DNA of 64,000 nucleotides from Bacillus massilinigeriensis (GCF_900117315.1 NZ_LT630337.1:2133261-2197260), one strand, 5' to 3'. Positions 17,600 through 27,866 are shown, counted from the stretch's first letter. The notes: a model not told the origin generated them from the sequence alone. Program-made: numbers and translations.

Positions 17600-17671
17600 T
17601 TACTTTTCAGTGTAGACTAAGAATCCTTTATTAAACATGTTAAAGCAAATTTCAATATGTTAGCGCTTTCT
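17600..17671 (-). promoter_or_regulatory. CcpA (cre) site and promoter of the GH15-type gene
   Basis: TGTTAGCGCTTTCT at 17658-17671 reads AGAAAGCGCTAACA on the minus strand, matching the cre consensus TGWAAGCGYTWNCW at all but the first base. Just downstream lies a TTGAAA (-35) with TAATAA 16 bases later. Binding by CcpA at or above the -35 would place the gene under carbon catabolite control. Confidence 0.65.
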
Positions 17672-17968
17672 CCTTCTCTTATTTTAATATTATACGAGAG
17701 CTTTCAATTTTTTGCCAATAAACCTTTTTAAATGATTCATATGCCTATTTTTCAACTATATTTTTGCGGTCATTGATTTTCTTTGTCAGATTTCCTCCCA
17801 AATTATGGTTTTCACACTAAATAATTCCTCTATTTTTTCAAACTGGATTTTATTATATTTAAATTATACTTTTACTTCGAAATACTTTGAGTAATTGAAC
17901 TTACACTGAATATGAGTCTATTGAATTAGATGATTAAATGGAAATAGTTACTTCTAGGGGGGTTGTAC
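17672..17968. other. Gap upstream of the protease gene
   Basis: About 300 bp with no gene, terminator or clear repeat. It holds the divergent promoters of the GH15-type gene and the protease; only the AGGGGGG ribosome site at 17956-17962 is clear. Confidence 0.4.
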
Positions 17969-19471
17969 ATGCTAAAAAAATTCCTATTCCTATCCTTATC
18001 ATCTTTTTTATTTACTTCTTCAATAGCACCTATTGCACATGCTCATGCTCCTAAGGAGAATGTCATTGTAGTTTTTAAGGATGAAATTGATAAGAAGGCA
18101 ATCACTAGTGTTAATGGAGAAATTAATCAAACATATGATAACATTCCTGTATTAATTGGGGAGGTACCAGAAGCTGCTATTCCTCTCTTAAAGAAGGATA
18201 AGGATATTCAATCGGTTGAATTAGACCAGCAAGTAAAAATAAGTGGACAAATTCAGGATTGGGGTATGCAAAAGATTCATGCTCAACAAGCTTGGAACGC
18301 CAATTTAACAGGGAAAGGGGTAAGGATTGCAGTGGTAGATACTGGTATCTCTCCCCACCCGGATATTAAGATGACTGGAGGCGTTTCAATCACTTCTTAC
18401 ACAAGATCTTATTATGATGATAACGGCCATGGAACACATGTGGCTGGAATCATTGGCGCTGAAAATAATCATTTTGGTACTATTGGTGTTGCTCCTGATG
18501 CTGACCTTTATGCCGTTAAGGTTTTGGACCAAGAAGGTAATGGCTATGTCTCTGATATTATTTCTGGGATTGATTGGGCAATTACTAATAAAATGAATAT
18601 AATTAATCTAAGCTTGGGAGCTGCTTATGATTCTTATGCATTACATCAAGTGGTCGACAGAGCATATAAAAACGGAATCCTTGTTGTAGCAGCTGCAGGA
18701 AATTATGGAAGGGTAGATGGAACTGGAGATACAGTTATGTATCCTGCTCGCTATGACTCAACTATTGCAGTATCCGCTACCGATCCTAATAATATCCGCG
18801 GAAATTTCTCAGCTACTGGTAATACGATTGAAGTAGCTGCTCCTGGAGTGGATATATTAAGTACGTTTCTTAATAACGGTTATGCTTATATGAGTGGAAC
18901 ATCTATGGCTGCTCCTTATGTTTCAGGCACTCTCGCCCTATTAAAGGAGGCAAATCCAGGTGATTCGATTTACCAATTAAGGGAAAAATTAAGAAATAAT
19001 GCTATTGATTTGGGTACAAATGGGCCTGATAACTATTACGGATTCGGTTTGATTCAGGCACCAACCGTATCTAATCAAGTCATATCTCCTTCTCCTAGAG
19101 AAACAATAACCGAGAACACAAAAACTTCAACTACAGATAAAGAGGAAACAGTCGTTACAAAGAAAAGACTTTCAGCTTCAGTCACTACGAATAAATCAAC
19201 CTATTATTCTGGGAATAAGGTTTATATCAAACTAGTTGCACTAGACCAAAGTTCAAGAAAGGCAATCTATAAAGGTACAATTAAGCTATCTATCACCCCT
19301 CCGAAGGGAAAGACCTGGTCTGTAACCTTAAGAACAAACTCAAAAGGTGAAGCGAACTTCCAATTGAAGGTAAGTAAATACTCGAAAAAAGGAACGTACA
19401 AGCTTACTTCTAACACTTCGGTAAGCAATTATTATTCGAAATCCGTATCAAGAACATTTCGGGTAAAATAA
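17969..19471 (+). CDS. Secreted subtilisin-like (S8) serine protease
   Basis: A 500-residue pre-pro-enzyme. A signal peptide ends at AHA (about residue 26), an inhibitor-I9-type propeptide follows (ENVIVVFKDEIDKK through VELDQQVKIS), then the S8 domain with catalytic Asp in VVDTGI, His in NGHGTHVAGI, Asn in AAAGNYG and Ser in GTSMAAP. Residues 375-410 form a Thr/Lys-rich linker and about 410-500 a beta-rich domain. It should be an extracellular or wall-associated protease. ATG at 17969 is seven bases after AGGGGGG; an in-frame TTG at 17963 abuts that site and is rejected. Confidence 0.92.
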   Translation: MLKKFLFLSLSSFLFTSSIAPIAHAHAPKENVIVVFKDEIDKKAITSVNGEINQTYDNIPVLIGEVPEAAIPLLKKDKDIQSVELDQQVKISGQIQDWGMQKIHAQQAWNANLTGKGVRIAVVDTGISPHPDIKMTGGVSITSYTRSYYDDNGHGTHVAGIIGAENNHFGTIGVAPDADLYAVKVLDQEGNGYVSDIISGIDWAITNKMNIINLSLGAAYDSYALHQVVDRAYKNGILVVAAAGNYGRVDGTGDTVMYPARYDSTIAVSATDPNNIRGNFSATGNTIEVAAPGVDILSTFLNNGYAYMSGTSMAAPYVSGTLALLKEANPGDSIYQLREKLRNNAIDLGTNGPDNYYGFGLIQAPTVSNQVISPSPRETITENTKTSTTDKEETVVTKKRLSASVTTNKSTYYSGNKVYIKLVALDQSSRKAIYKGTIKLSITPPKGKTWSVTLRTNSKGEANFQLKVSKYSKKGTYKLTSNTSVSNYYSKSVSRTFRVK

Positions 19472-19489
19472 CGAGGTTAGTGTTGTACA

Positions 19490-19657
19490 CGGACACATGT
19501 TCCGTTAATGATCAAATTTTGTAGATTTTTGAAAGGTAATCGGACTTTCATTCCGCTATTAAACGATAAACAAGTAAATTTCCGACAATAGCGGAATCTC
19601 TGTCCGATAATTTCAATTTTATGGCTGTTTTTAACTAAATTACGGATTTCATGTCCG
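19490..19657. repeat. Four CGGA-N7-TCCG inverted repeats at exactly 51-bp spacing
   Basis: Four 15-bp elements, each CGGA-7 bases-TCCG, start at 19490, 19541, 19592 and 19643, an exact 51-bp period. Elements 2 and 3 are inverted relative to each other with longer arms (ATTCCGCTATT / AATAGCGGAAT), and elements 1 and 4 are likewise partly inverse, so the block is a nested palindrome centred near 19573. It fills the gap between convergent protease and HAD genes. No T-run is present. Confidence 0.8.
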
Positions 19658-19669
19658 TGGAATTATCCT

Positions 19670-20470
19670 TTACTTTTTTACTGTCTCATTTAACTTCTCT
19701 AATATTTCAAAGAGCTCGTCCAAATGCTTGATTTCATAGATTGGAATCACTTCATTTCTTTCTTTTCCATGACGGTTTAGCCAGACTGACTTGATACCAG
19801 CACGATTTGCACCAAGAATATCTGTCATTAAATTATCCCCGACCATAATCACCTCGTCCTTTTCTAAGCCCATGAGTGATAATGCATGCTCAAATAAGGA
19901 AGGGTCCGGTTTTCCTCTTCCAAAATCACCAGAAATGACAATTTGGTCAAAATATGGGACTAGTTCTGGCGTAATCCTTAGCTTTGTCTTTTGTAAATCT
20001 GGTGACCCATTTGTTAATAGTAATAATTGGTACTTCCCTTTTAACCGATCTAAAGTTGAAAAAGTGTCTTCATAAACAAAAGGGACTTTCCTCCGCTCAA
20101 CTGGAAAACGCTCTCCTAATTCAAATCCAAAATTGGGATCATCCACTCCCATTGCTTTTAGCCCTAAGGTCCAAGCATCTCTGCGGTAAATAGGAACAAT
20201 CTCCTTTAATTTTCTAAAATTTTCTTCATCGTCTAAGAAGTTCCCCCACATTCCTTCGAATGGATTGATTCCGATCATTTGAGTAAAAGGAAACGTTTCA
20301 TAGGACGAATATAGATTTCTTGCCGTATCCCGCACTGCTTCCTCCAATTGACTAGGGCTTAAACCATAGCGTTCTTCTGCAACTTTACAAGTTGAAACAA
20401 ACGCTTCCTTAATACTTTTTTGATCCCAAAGTAGTGTATCATCTAAATCGAAAAAAACTGCTTTAATCAT
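19670..20470 (-). CDS. HAD-superfamily phosphatase (YjjG/NANP-like)
   Basis: The 266-residue protein has all HAD motifs: [11 protein letters not shown] (nucleophile Asp and general acid), LLTNGS (motif II), the Lys in GRGKPDP (motif III) and [13 protein letters not shown] (motif IV). The large cap between motifs I and II marks subfamily IA, as in nucleotidase YjjG or N-acylneuraminate-9-phosphatase-like enzymes. Substrate unknown. ATG at 20470 with AGAGG upstream gives [11 protein letters not shown]; a longer frame to 20515 adds an unlikely basic extension. Monocistronic. Confidence 0.85.
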   Translation of the reverse strand: MIKAVFFDLDDTLLWDQKSIKEAFVSTCKVAEERYGLSPSQLEEAVRDTARNLYSSYETFPFTQMIGINPFEGMWGNFLDDEENFRKLKEIVPIYRRDAWTLGLKAMGVDDPNFGFELGERFPVERRKVPFVYEDTFSTLDRLKGKYQLLLLTNGSPDLQKTKLRITPELVPYFDQIVISGDFGRGKPDPSLFEHALSLMGLEKDEVIMVGDNLMTDILGANRAGIKSVWLNRHGKERNEVIPIYEIKHLDELFEILEKLNETVKK

Positions 20471-20588
20471 TTTGAGCCTCTCTTTTTTGAATTTGTTATT
20501 TATATATTTTATCATTTTCAGAAAAGAAAGAAATATGAATATATGAAAATGTTATTAGAATCAAATATTTTCATTAAAGATAATAAAA

Positions 20589-20624
20589 AACAGCCCTTAT
20601 ATCTTAATCTAGACTAGGGCTGTT
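20589..20624 (-). terminator. Terminator of htpG
   Basis: AACAGCCCT (20589-20597) pairs with AGGGCTGTT (20616-20624); six T follow on the minus strand. It lies 17 bp beyond the htpG stop. Confidence 0.85.
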
Positions 20625-20640
20625 ATCATAATAATTATTA

Positions 20641-22521
20641 TCACACCATTATTTTACAAATATCATTTGTAAATTCTACTGGGTCTTGAATTGGCAAGCC
20701 TTCAATTAAAAGTGCTTGATTGTATAGAAGATTTGTAAACAGATTTAATTTTTCTTTGTCGTTTTTAAATGCATCCTTTAAGGAATGGAACACTTCATGA
20801 TGAGTGTTAATTTCCAACACCTTATCCGCCTTAATATTTTGATTGTCAGGCATCATGTTCAATACCTTTTCCATTTCAATCGTTAATTCACCATCTGTTG
20901 ATAAACACACTGGATGGGTTTTTAATCTTTTTGATACTCTGACATCCTTTACTTTATCAGATAATATTTCTTTCATGTAATCAAATAGCTCTTTGTTTTC
21001 TGTCTCTTCCGTTTCATTTTCCTTTTGGTCATCTTCTGCTTCAATGCCTAAGTCACCACTTGAGACAGATTTGAACTCTTTCTCTTTATAGTTCATGAGT
21101 ATCCTGATTGCAAACTCATCGATTTCATCAGTAAAATATAGAATTTCATAGCCTTTGTCTGCCACAAGTTCTGTTTGTGGAAGCTTTTCAATTCTTTCAT
21201 TGGAATCACCAGATGCATAATAAATGAATTTTTGATCCTCAGGCATCCTTGAAATATATTCATCTAAAGTGACTAATTTTTTCTCCTTTGAGGAATAGAA
21301 CATTAATAGATCCTGAAGGGCTTCTTTGTTTGCACCAAAATCACTGTAAACACCATATTTCAACTGCCTACCAAAGGATTGATAAAACTCCTCATACTTT
21401 TCTCTTTCATTTTTAAGTAGGCTGAGGAGCTCACTTTTAATTTTTTTATTAATATTTTTAGCAATGAGCTTTAATTGACGGTCATGTTGGAGCATTTCTC
21501 TTGAGATATTCAAGGATAAATCCTCTGAATCAACCATCCCCTTGACGAAGCTAAAATGATCTGGTAGTAAATCAGCACATTTTTCCATGATTAAAACGCC
21601 ATTTGAATAAAGCTCTAATCCTTTTTCATATTCCTTAGAATAATAGTCAAAAGGTGTTTTCTCAGGAATATAAAGGATGGCATTATATCTGATTGTTCCA
21701 TCCACGCTAATGTGTATATGCTTTAATGGTTTATCAAAGCCGTAGCGTTTTTCCGAATAAAAGTTAGTATAATCTTCATCCGTAAGTTCGCTTTTATTCT
21801 TTCTCCAAATCGGAACCATACTGTTGATGGTTTGCTCTTCAACATAATCCTCGTATTCATCCTCTTTGTCCTCTTTTGGTCTCCTACCTGTTACATCCAT
21901 TTTGATTGGATAACGGATAAAGTCAGAATACTTTTTAATAATTGATTGTAAGCGATACTCTTCTAGATACTCATCATAGTTTTCTTCTTCTGTATTCTCT
22001 TTAATTTTTAAAATGATTTCTGTCCCTACTAGATCCTTTTCACATGGTTCGATGGTATACCCATCCGCCCCTTCTGATTCCCATTTATACGCTTCGTCAC
22101 TACCCAATGCTTTACTTATGACGGTAACAACATCAGCGACCATAAAAGCTGCATAAAAGCCAACACCAAATTGACCAATGATATCAAAACCATCTTTTAG
22201 CTCATTTTCTCGTTTAAAAGCTAAGGAGCCACTTTTTGCGATAACTCCTAAGTTATTTTCGAGTTCTTCCTTTGTCATTCCTATACCAGTATCAAGAATG
22301 GTTAATGTACGACCTTCTTTATTTGGGGTTACCTTTATGTAGTAACTGTCCTTATCAAAATTTAATTGATCGTCCGTTAAAGCTTTGTAATAAATCTTAT
22401 CAATGGCATCACTTGCGTTAGAGATTAACTCTCTTAAAAAAACCTCTCGGTGAGTGTAAATAGAATTAATCATCATTTCTAATAATCGTTTTGACTCTGC
22501 TTGAAACTCCTTTTTTCCCAT
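20641..22521 (-). CDS. htpG: Molecular chaperone HtpG (Hsp90)
   Basis: ATP-dependent Hsp90-class chaperone of the cytosol. The 626-residue length equals that of the Bacillus subtilis protein. GHKL ATPase motifs are present: ELISNASDA with the catalytic Glu (residues about 34-42), DTGIGMT near 80-86 and [13 protein letters not shown] near 115-127. The ATG at 22521 follows AAAGGAGC; an upstream in-frame start at 22539 would add six residues without a ribosome site. Monocistronic with its own terminator. Confidence 0.97.
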   Translation of the reverse strand: MGKKEFQAESKRLLEMMINSIYTHREVFLRELISNASDAIDKIYYKALTDDQLNFDKDSYYIKVTPNKEGRTLTILDTGIGMTKEELENNLGVIAKSGSLAFKRENELKDGFDIIGQFGVGFYAAFMVADVVTVISKALGSDEAYKWESEGADGYTIEPCEKDLVGTEIILKIKENTEEENYDEYLEEYRLQSIIKKYSDFIRYPIKMDVTGRRPKEDKEDEYEDYVEEQTINSMVPIWRKNKSELTDEDYTNFYSEKRYGFDKPLKHIHISVDGTIRYNAILYIPEKTPFDYYSKEYEKGLELYSNGVLIMEKCADLLPDHFSFVKGMVDSEDLSLNISREMLQHDRQLKLIAKNINKKIKSELLSLLKNEREKYEEFYQSFGRQLKYGVYSDFGANKEALQDLLMFYSSKEKKLVTLDEYISRMPEDQKFIYYASGDSNERIEKLPQTELVADKGYEILYFTDEIDEFAIRILMNYKEKEFKSVSSGDLGIEAEDDQKENETEETENKELFDYMKEILSDKVKDVRVSKRLKTHPVCLSTDGELTIEMEKVLNMMPDNQNIKADKVLEINTHHEVFHSLKDAFKNDKEKLNLFTNLLYNQALLIEGLPIQDPVEFTNDICKIMV

Positions 22522-22696
22522 AACAGTTGCTCCTTTCAAAACTAAAACTATGTAAACAAAGTATTACATAGGTAATAGATAATTAAAAAACGAATTTACA
22601 CATTAGCAGTCGGAAACATTAAGTGCTAACAGATATTTTTTAAATATCATATTCTTTAGATTGTGTCAACTTATTCATCTTGTATGAAATAAAAAC

Positions 22697-22743
22697 GGGG
22701 CCGTCTCAAAAGAAAGGTGTTACGCACCTTATGAGATAGCCCC
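22697..22743 (-). terminator. Terminator of the SH3-repeat glucosaminidase gene
   Basis: GGGGCCGTCTCA and TGAGATAGCCCC pair with a two-base internal mismatch, plus an inner hairpin (AAGGTG-TTACG-CACCTT). The minus strand continues GTTTTTATTT. Confidence 0.8.
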
Positions 22744-22765
22744 ATAAAATCATTTCCTGTTTTAT

Positions 22766-25264
22766 CTAAAGGTAATCTGGTACATCAAAAAATAATGCAT
22801 ATCTTGTTAATAGACCATACATTTCCGCAATTCTAGTAGTTTGTTTCACGGCCCAACCGATATCCGAAGCGTATTGGTGTGGAATTTCATCCTCTACCAT
22901 TGCTTCTGGATTCCAGCGCATCTTATATAAAGTGTCTTGGCCAGCATGTATATAGTTTTCCGAAACGAATTGCGCACCACCAATAATTGCTTTTTCCAGT
23001 GTTGTCCAGCCTTGCTCGTATGCATATTGTGCCCCTAATCTCTCAGGATCTCTATCAAATGCACCGATACCATAAACGTTGTATACCGTTTTACCATTTA
23101 CTTTTATTCCTTTTGCTAGACTGCTTGTCCCATTGCCTGTTTCTAATAGAGAATGGCTAATTAAATAAATTTCATTAATTTTATGCGTCTTAGCAGCAGT
23201 GATAAAGTAGCTTGCTTTGCCTTCTAGTATGCCTTTGCCATTAAGGATTTTTTGATTAACCTCACTAGCGTTTGTACCAGCATAAGAGGATAATAGTAAA
23301 AATTGAAAGTATTCATTAGAGCCAATACTAAATCTTTGAGGATTTAGGTATGCTTCCACTTGCTTTGAGGTTGCAGGCGTCCATTTTCCATTAATGACAG
23401 GCTCAGTAACTGGGTTGTATCCCAATTGTTTAGCAATGGCATCCTTCAAGCTAATATTATATCTTACTTTCGAGTAAGAACCTCTTACATCCGTCTTTTT
23501 GATATAACCTGATCCTTCTTTTCCATTAATATAAAATGTAACTGAATACCAGGAAGAGGTAAAAGTTTGAACTTTTAATACATTGTTTTTACCATAGGAT
23601 TTGAGTACCTTTGCCTTCGTTGAAGCATAGGAATAAACATTGACATTCTTTAATAAGCCTAATACATATTGGTTAGTTGGATTGGATGTCGCATTTTCCA
23701 CATCACTTCTCTTAATGTAGCCTATTTTTTTCTTACCACTAATGGTAATTGTCGCCTCGTACCAGTCTTTTGATAGAGTCCTATATTTCAAGATTGCTCC
23801 TTGTACATAGCTTTTCCAGACATTTGAATTTGTAGAAGCTCTCGAATAGATCCTGGTCGGGTTTTTTAATGCCACACCCTTAACAGTTTCTTGTACATCA
23901 ACTATATTTTGAACATCTGATTTCTTTATATAGCCTGTTCTTCGTTTCCCATTTACATAAACGGTGACCTCGTTCCAATCTTTTGATAATGTTCTATATT
24001 GTAAGATGACTCCTTGAGCATAACTCTTCAACACTTTAGAGCTTGTAGATGCCCTTGAGTAGATGCTAGTTGGACTCTTCATACTGATTCCTCGAAAGGC
24101 TTCTTGGGAATCTACTAGGTTTTGAACATCATCCACTGAAAAATATCCAGTTCTCGATATACCATTCACATAAATCGTTGCTTCATACCAATCCTTAGAC
24201 AGGGTTCTATATTTCAAGATAGTACCTTGTGAATATTCCTTCCATGCCTTCGAACTCTTAGATGCCTTGGAATAGATCTTGGTAGGACTCTTTATCCCAA
24301 TTCCTCTTAATGTCTCTTGTGTAAATACCAAATTTTGAACATCTTCAGCGCGAAGATAGCCTGTTTTTTTGGTTCCATTCACAACGACAGTTGCCTCATA
24401 CCAGTCTCTTGAAAGTACCTTAAACTTTAGGATAGTTCCTGGTGTATAGCTTTTCAGAATACTTGAGCTGATTGACATACTTGAGTAAATATTCGTTGGA
24501 CTCTTTAATGCGATTCCTTTAACATTTTGAGTCACATCACTGGCATGAATGTATCCTGTTATTGATTCTCCATTTACGAAAACCGTTGCTTCATACCAAT
24601 CTGCTGACAGAACCTTATACTTTAAAATAGTTCCTTGACCATAGCTCTTTAGAATACTAGAGCCTGTGGAGGTAGTAGAGTAAATATTAGTAGGACTTTG
24701 TAGGGCAATTCCATTCATTGCCACATTCTGAGCAGAAAGAGTCTTCATGGTGCGATCTAACTGTTTTTCAACTCGTACATCTCCTTCTAGGTCATCCGAT
24801 TCAGCAGGCTCCTGAACTATACTCATTCCGTCTTCCTCTTTAGCCAGTTCATTAGTACCTTTGGTCTCCTCTGAAACATCGCTTCCTGTTAATTCGGAAG
24901 TCCGCTGAAGGCGATATTCTTCGGCTTTTAAGGATTCTATGAGGCTATCGTTTAAGACATATCCAAGCCAAATATTTTCCGTCACTTTTTCAACATAGGA
25001 AATCTTACTAAACTCTGAATTTTTTTCTAGTACAGTGATTTCAGTGTCATCAGGGATTTTTGTTAATATTTCGCTATTTTTAGAGTCTTCTTGAAAAAGA
25101 TCGGTAGTTCCGCCAATTACTTTTGAAAATACAATCATTTTTTCAACATTCGCTTGTTCAACAGACTCTTCTATTGAAGTATTAGCGGCGACCTGAATTG
25201 GAAGATACTGCAAAACTAGTATTAGAATTAAAAAATATACACTTGTTTTTTTTACCTTAATCAC
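22766..25264 (-). CDS. Secreted SH3-repeat endo-beta-N-acetylglucosaminidase (LytD-like)
   Basis: The 832-residue protein has a signal peptide (cut near AANA-type site, residue 27), an N-terminal SH3-like domain (40-110), an acidic linker (115-175), six homologous SH3/GW-type repeats (about 180-600; each with SPTxIYS near the start and (D/S)WYEAT and GYI near the end), and a C-terminal glucosaminidase domain (about 620-825; SHSLLETGNGTS with the catalytic Glu, VYNVYGIGAFDRDP, RWNPEAM). It should cut glycan strands in peptidoglycan, working in wall turnover or cell separation. GTG start at 25264 follows GGGAGG. Monocistronic. Confidence 0.9.
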   Translation of the reverse strand: MIKVKKTSVYFLILILVLQYLPIQVAANTSIEESVEQANVEKMIVFSKVIGGTTDLFQEDSKNSEILTKIPDDTEITVLEKNSEFSKISYVEKVTENIWLGYVLNDSLIESLKAEEYRLQRTSELTGSDVSEETKGTNELAKEEDGMSIVQEPAESDDLEGDVRVEKQLDRTMKTLSAQNVAMNGIALQSPTNIYSTTSTGSSILKSYGQGTILKYKVLSADWYEATVFVNGESITGYIHASDVTQNVKGIALKSPTNIYSSMSISSSILKSYTPGTILKFKVLSRDWYEATVVVNGTKKTGYLRAEDVQNLVFTQETLRGIGIKSPTKIYSKASKSSKAWKEYSQGTILKYRTLSKDWYEATIYVNGISRTGYFSVDDVQNLVDSQEAFRGISMKSPTSIYSRASTSSKVLKSYAQGVILQYRTLSKDWNEVTVYVNGKRRTGYIKKSDVQNIVDVQETVKGVALKNPTRIYSRASTNSNVWKSYVQGAILKYRTLSKDWYEATITISGKKKIGYIKRSDVENATSNPTNQYVLGLLKNVNVYSYASTKAKVLKSYGKNNVLKVQTFTSSWYSVTFYINGKEGSGYIKKTDVRGSYSKVRYNISLKDAIAKQLGYNPVTEPVINGKWTPATSKQVEAYLNPQRFSIGSNEYFQFLLLSSYAGTNASEVNQKILNGKGILEGKASYFITAAKTHKINEIYLISHSLLETGNGTSSLAKGIKVNGKTVYNVYGIGAFDRDPERLGAQYAYEQGWTTLEKAIIGGAQFVSENYIHAGQDTLYKMRWNPEAMVEDEIPHQYASDIGWAVKQTTRIAEMYGLLTRYALFFDVPDYL

Positions 25265-25844
25265 AATAAAAAGTACCTCCCATAAAGTTTTGCCTTTTCA
25301 ACAAATTCTTGATCAAGCATAACCATTAATCGTTGTATTAAATTGTAGCTAGGCTTGTAATTGTGAATAAAGTTGTTAAACAGTTGTAACTTTCGTCCAT
25401 ATAGAATTGTTGAAGGCTTTGTTATCTAGTAAAAAACAAATTAAAAAGATTGATAAACTATGTTTTTTACTAGAAAAATATTTATGATACATAATGATCA
25501 TAAGGTTAGCCGATTAAATTGCTAACAAAAAATGGTGTCTCTCTCCCTCCTTTTTTCCCATACTAATTAAAACTCTATCAAATATATCTAGTATCTACAA
25601 TAGTTCGAATTGAGGAAGTAGAACCTGAGATTGAGGAAAAAATAATATTGAAAATGAAAATGCTATTTAATAAATTCTTGTTCTTAGAAATTTTCTTGAT
25701 ATAATATAAGAAATAAGAGTTTTGGCCCACCATGGATGAGCATAATACAGTGGTACGACATATATTGTATTGCAAATTCGAGTATTATATGGGAGCATTA
25801 AACCAATAGGTTGACGTTCAACGTAGAAATTAGAGGTGAATGAT
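25265..25844. other. Gene-free gap upstream of acylphosphatase
   Basis: About 580 bp without a supported gene. A plus-strand TATAAT near 25702 may be a promoter for the acylphosphatase gene, with no good -35. A short open stretch around 25600-25700 has no ribosome site and no recognisable similarity. I see no repeat or structured RNA. Confidence 0.4.
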
Positions 25845-26117
25845 TTGAACCAGTTACATATTCTCGTTTCTGGTAATGTTCAAGGAGTAGGCTACAGATA
25901 TTTTGCCCAAATGAAAGCCATGACTTATGGTATAACAGGATGGGCGAAAAATTTGGATGATGGAAGCGTCGAAATCATCGCCAGTGGACAGAAGGAAAAT
26001 TTAGATCAGTTTGTAAAAGAATTGCGTGAAGGAAATCCATTTTCTGAAGTAATCGATATTCAGATACAACAATCAGATGAAACCAATGTCTTTCACTCAT
26101 TTACAATAAAATATTAA
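25845..26117 (+). CDS. acyP: Acylphosphatase
   Basis: A 90-residue enzyme hydrolysing acyl phosphates. It has the signature GNVQGVGYRYFAQ (residues 10-22) with the phosphate-binding Arg, and GWAKNLDDGSVEI (about 36-48) with the catalytic Asn. TTG at 25845 is the preferred start, about five bases after AGAGGTGA, giving MNQLHILVSG; the GTG at 25836 would overlap the ribosome site. Followed by a strong terminator, so a single-gene unit. Confidence 0.92.
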   Translation: MNQLHILVSGNVQGVGYRYFAQMKAMTYGITGWAKNLDDGSVEIIASGQKENLDQFVKELREGNPFSEVIDIQIQQSDETNVFHSFTIKY

Positions 26118-26121
26118 ACAA

Positions 26122-26177
26122 AGGCTGCCCATAAATATCTTAAGAAACCAATTTCCTGAGATATTTATGAGCAGCCT
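26122..26177 (+). terminator. Terminator of the acylphosphatase gene
   Basis: A stem of about 19 bp (AGGCTGC-CATAAATATCT with AGATATTTATG-GCAGCCT, one mismatch) is followed by CTTTGCTTC. Five bases beyond the stop codon. Confidence 0.8.
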
Positions 26178-26274
26178 CTTTGCTTCTTTCCGGCCATTTT
26201 CATTTTCATGATTCTAAATCGAGCCCTTTGAAAATACATAAAGAAATAGGTTATATTTTATTAAAAATGGAAGG

Positions 26275-27129
26275 ATGAGGTATTTGGAAAAAAAGTTAAA
26301 AATGAAAATTATTCGTGTTCCGATTCCAACTCCCACCTTGTGGCCGAACACCACAACCAATTGCTATTTAATCGGAAATGAGAGGGAATGTATTATGGTT
26401 GATGCTGGATTTGACCAACCTGTAACCAAAGAGCTATTAGAAGTAGCAATTCAGTTACATCAGTTGGCCATCCCAAAATCGATTGTCCTCACACATTATC
26501 ACCTTGATCATGCTCCAGGTATTCGCCAACTAATGGATTGGTCCCCTACTGTATTTTGCCATAAAAATGAACGTCAAGCCGTTCTTGATTCTATTCATCC
26601 TTGGGATGACCTATTGTGTCTTGAAGATGGGGATTTTCTTTCGATTGCAGGTGAAGTCATAAAAGTCATCCATGCTCCTGGACATACTACCGGTCATTTA
26701 AATTTATATATACCTTCTGAAAAGACCTTAATTTCAGGAGATAACTTAGTGGCTGAGGGGACCTCCTGGATTGGTCCACCAGACGGTGATATGAGTGATT
26801 ACCTCCAAACACTAACTTCACTAAAACAATTAAACCTAGAAAAAATAGCTCCTGGCCATGGCGATTGGATACACAGTCCATACGAACATATAGATTTTGT
26901 ATTAAATCGTCGATTACAACGTGAATCTCAAATCCTCTCTCTTCTTCAAGAATTTAATCAGCTTACATCCTTAGAATTGACCGAGCTAATTTATCAAAAT
27001 CATATTCATCCAAGTGTGTTTGACGTTGCAAAGAGAACAATTGAGGCACATCTCATTAAGTCGATAAAGGATGGACATATTATAAAGCATGGTACCTTTT
27101 ATTCTATTCTATTAAAACGATTTAATTGA
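26275..27129 (+). CDS. MBL-fold metallo-hydrolase
   Basis: A 284-residue (or slightly shorter) metallo-beta-lactamase-fold enzyme: THYHLDHAPG (metal ligands HxHxDH, about residues 78-87), HAPGHTTGH (third site, about 138-146), SGDN with the bridging Asp near 160 and APGHGDW near 196. The C-terminal 60 residues form a small helical, winged-helix-like domain, as in the LACTB2/BaeB group. Substrate unknown. The ATG at 26275 abuts AAGG and is poorly spaced; a TTG at 26284 after AGGATGAGG is a good alternative. Confidence 0.85.
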   Translation: MRYLEKKLKMKIIRVPIPTPTLWPNTTTNCYLIGNERECIMVDAGFDQPVTKELLEVAIQLHQLAIPKSIVLTHYHLDHAPGIRQLMDWSPTVFCHKNERQAVLDSIHPWDDLLCLEDGDFLSIAGEVIKVIHAPGHTTGHLNLYIPSEKTLISGDNLVAEGTSWIGPPDGDMSDYLQTLTSLKQLNLEKIAPGHGDWIHSPYEHIDFVLNRRLQRESQILSLLQEFNQLTSLELTELIYQNHIHPSVFDVAKRTIEAHLIKSIKDGHIIKHGTFYSILLKRFN

Positions 27130-27161
27130 TGAGACAATAGTTTTGGAAGCTACTCCCTTTC

Positions 27162-27818
27162 TTATAATTCATCACTCATTTTTGGGATCATTAAAGGTCC
27201 ACCTTGTAAATGATGAATTATAGTTTGAAGTACAAGAATAGTCGGTTTTATCATTGGGAGTTCTCCTTTTTGGAATTTTGCAATCGCCTCTTCTGGGGTT
27301 AACCAAAATGCCTCATCAATTTCATAATTATCTGGTCTTGGAGTTTGACCTAGGGGTAATGAGGAAAGAAAGTATTTGGTATCAAAACGATAGGGGCTTC
27401 CCTTTGGAGTGATTAGATTTCCGAAGTATTTTAGTTGATTTAGATTAAGATAAATTCCTTCCTGCTTTAGTATTTGTAAGAAGGAAATCTCACCATGAAT
27501 TAGAAGGCGTCGGTAATTCCTCTCTTTTTCTAGGCTCCATTGAACGATTGATCCGTCGTCTTCTTCACATAATAATATCCCTACTTCCTCGAACAACTCC
27601 CTTGCTGCCGCAACATAATAGGCTATTTGAAAGGGATTATTTAGGTCCCCATTTTTAATTTGCTTACTTCCTCCATCATCAGTATCTTCAACAGCCCCAC
27701 CTGGAAAAACATAAAATCCACCTAAAAATTTCATTGTCTTCGGTCTTTTCGTTAAATATACACGATTTTGTTCGTCCATCAATATTACGGTTGAAGCTGG
27801 TTTTGGAATAACTATCAC
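27162..27818 (-). CDS. Nudix hydrolase, NUDT19-like
   Basis: The 218-residue protein has the Nudix box in split form: FPGGAVE is separated by an insertion of about 25 residues from AAARELFEEVGILL, the pattern of the NUDT19/RP2 clade, whose studied members act on CoA or related nucleoside diphosphate derivatives. The bacterial substrate is not known. GTG at 27818 with GGGTGGGG upstream gives MIVIPKPAST; a longer frame to 27848 lacks a ribosome site. Convergent with the upstream metallo-hydrolase gene. Confidence 0.85.
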   Translation of the reverse strand: MIVIPKPASTVILMDEQNRVYLTKRPKTMKFLGGFYVFPGGAVEDTDDGGSKQIKNGDLNNPFQIAYYVAAARELFEEVGILLCEEDDGSIVQWSLEKERNYRRLLIHGEISFLQILKQEGIYLNLNQLKYFGNLITPKGSPYRFDTKYFLSSLPLGQTPRPDNYEIDEAFWLTPEEAIAKFQKGELPMIKPTILVLQTIIHHLQGGPLMIPKMSDEL

Positions 27819-27866
27819 ATTTTCCCCACCCTTTATTATAATTTTCAATCACATTTTTCAAAAAGC

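Noticed and set aside
25578..25775. 65-codon minus-strand frame in the gap before acylphosphatase
   Set aside because: No ribosome site and no similarity; composition is that of non-coding AT-rich DNA.
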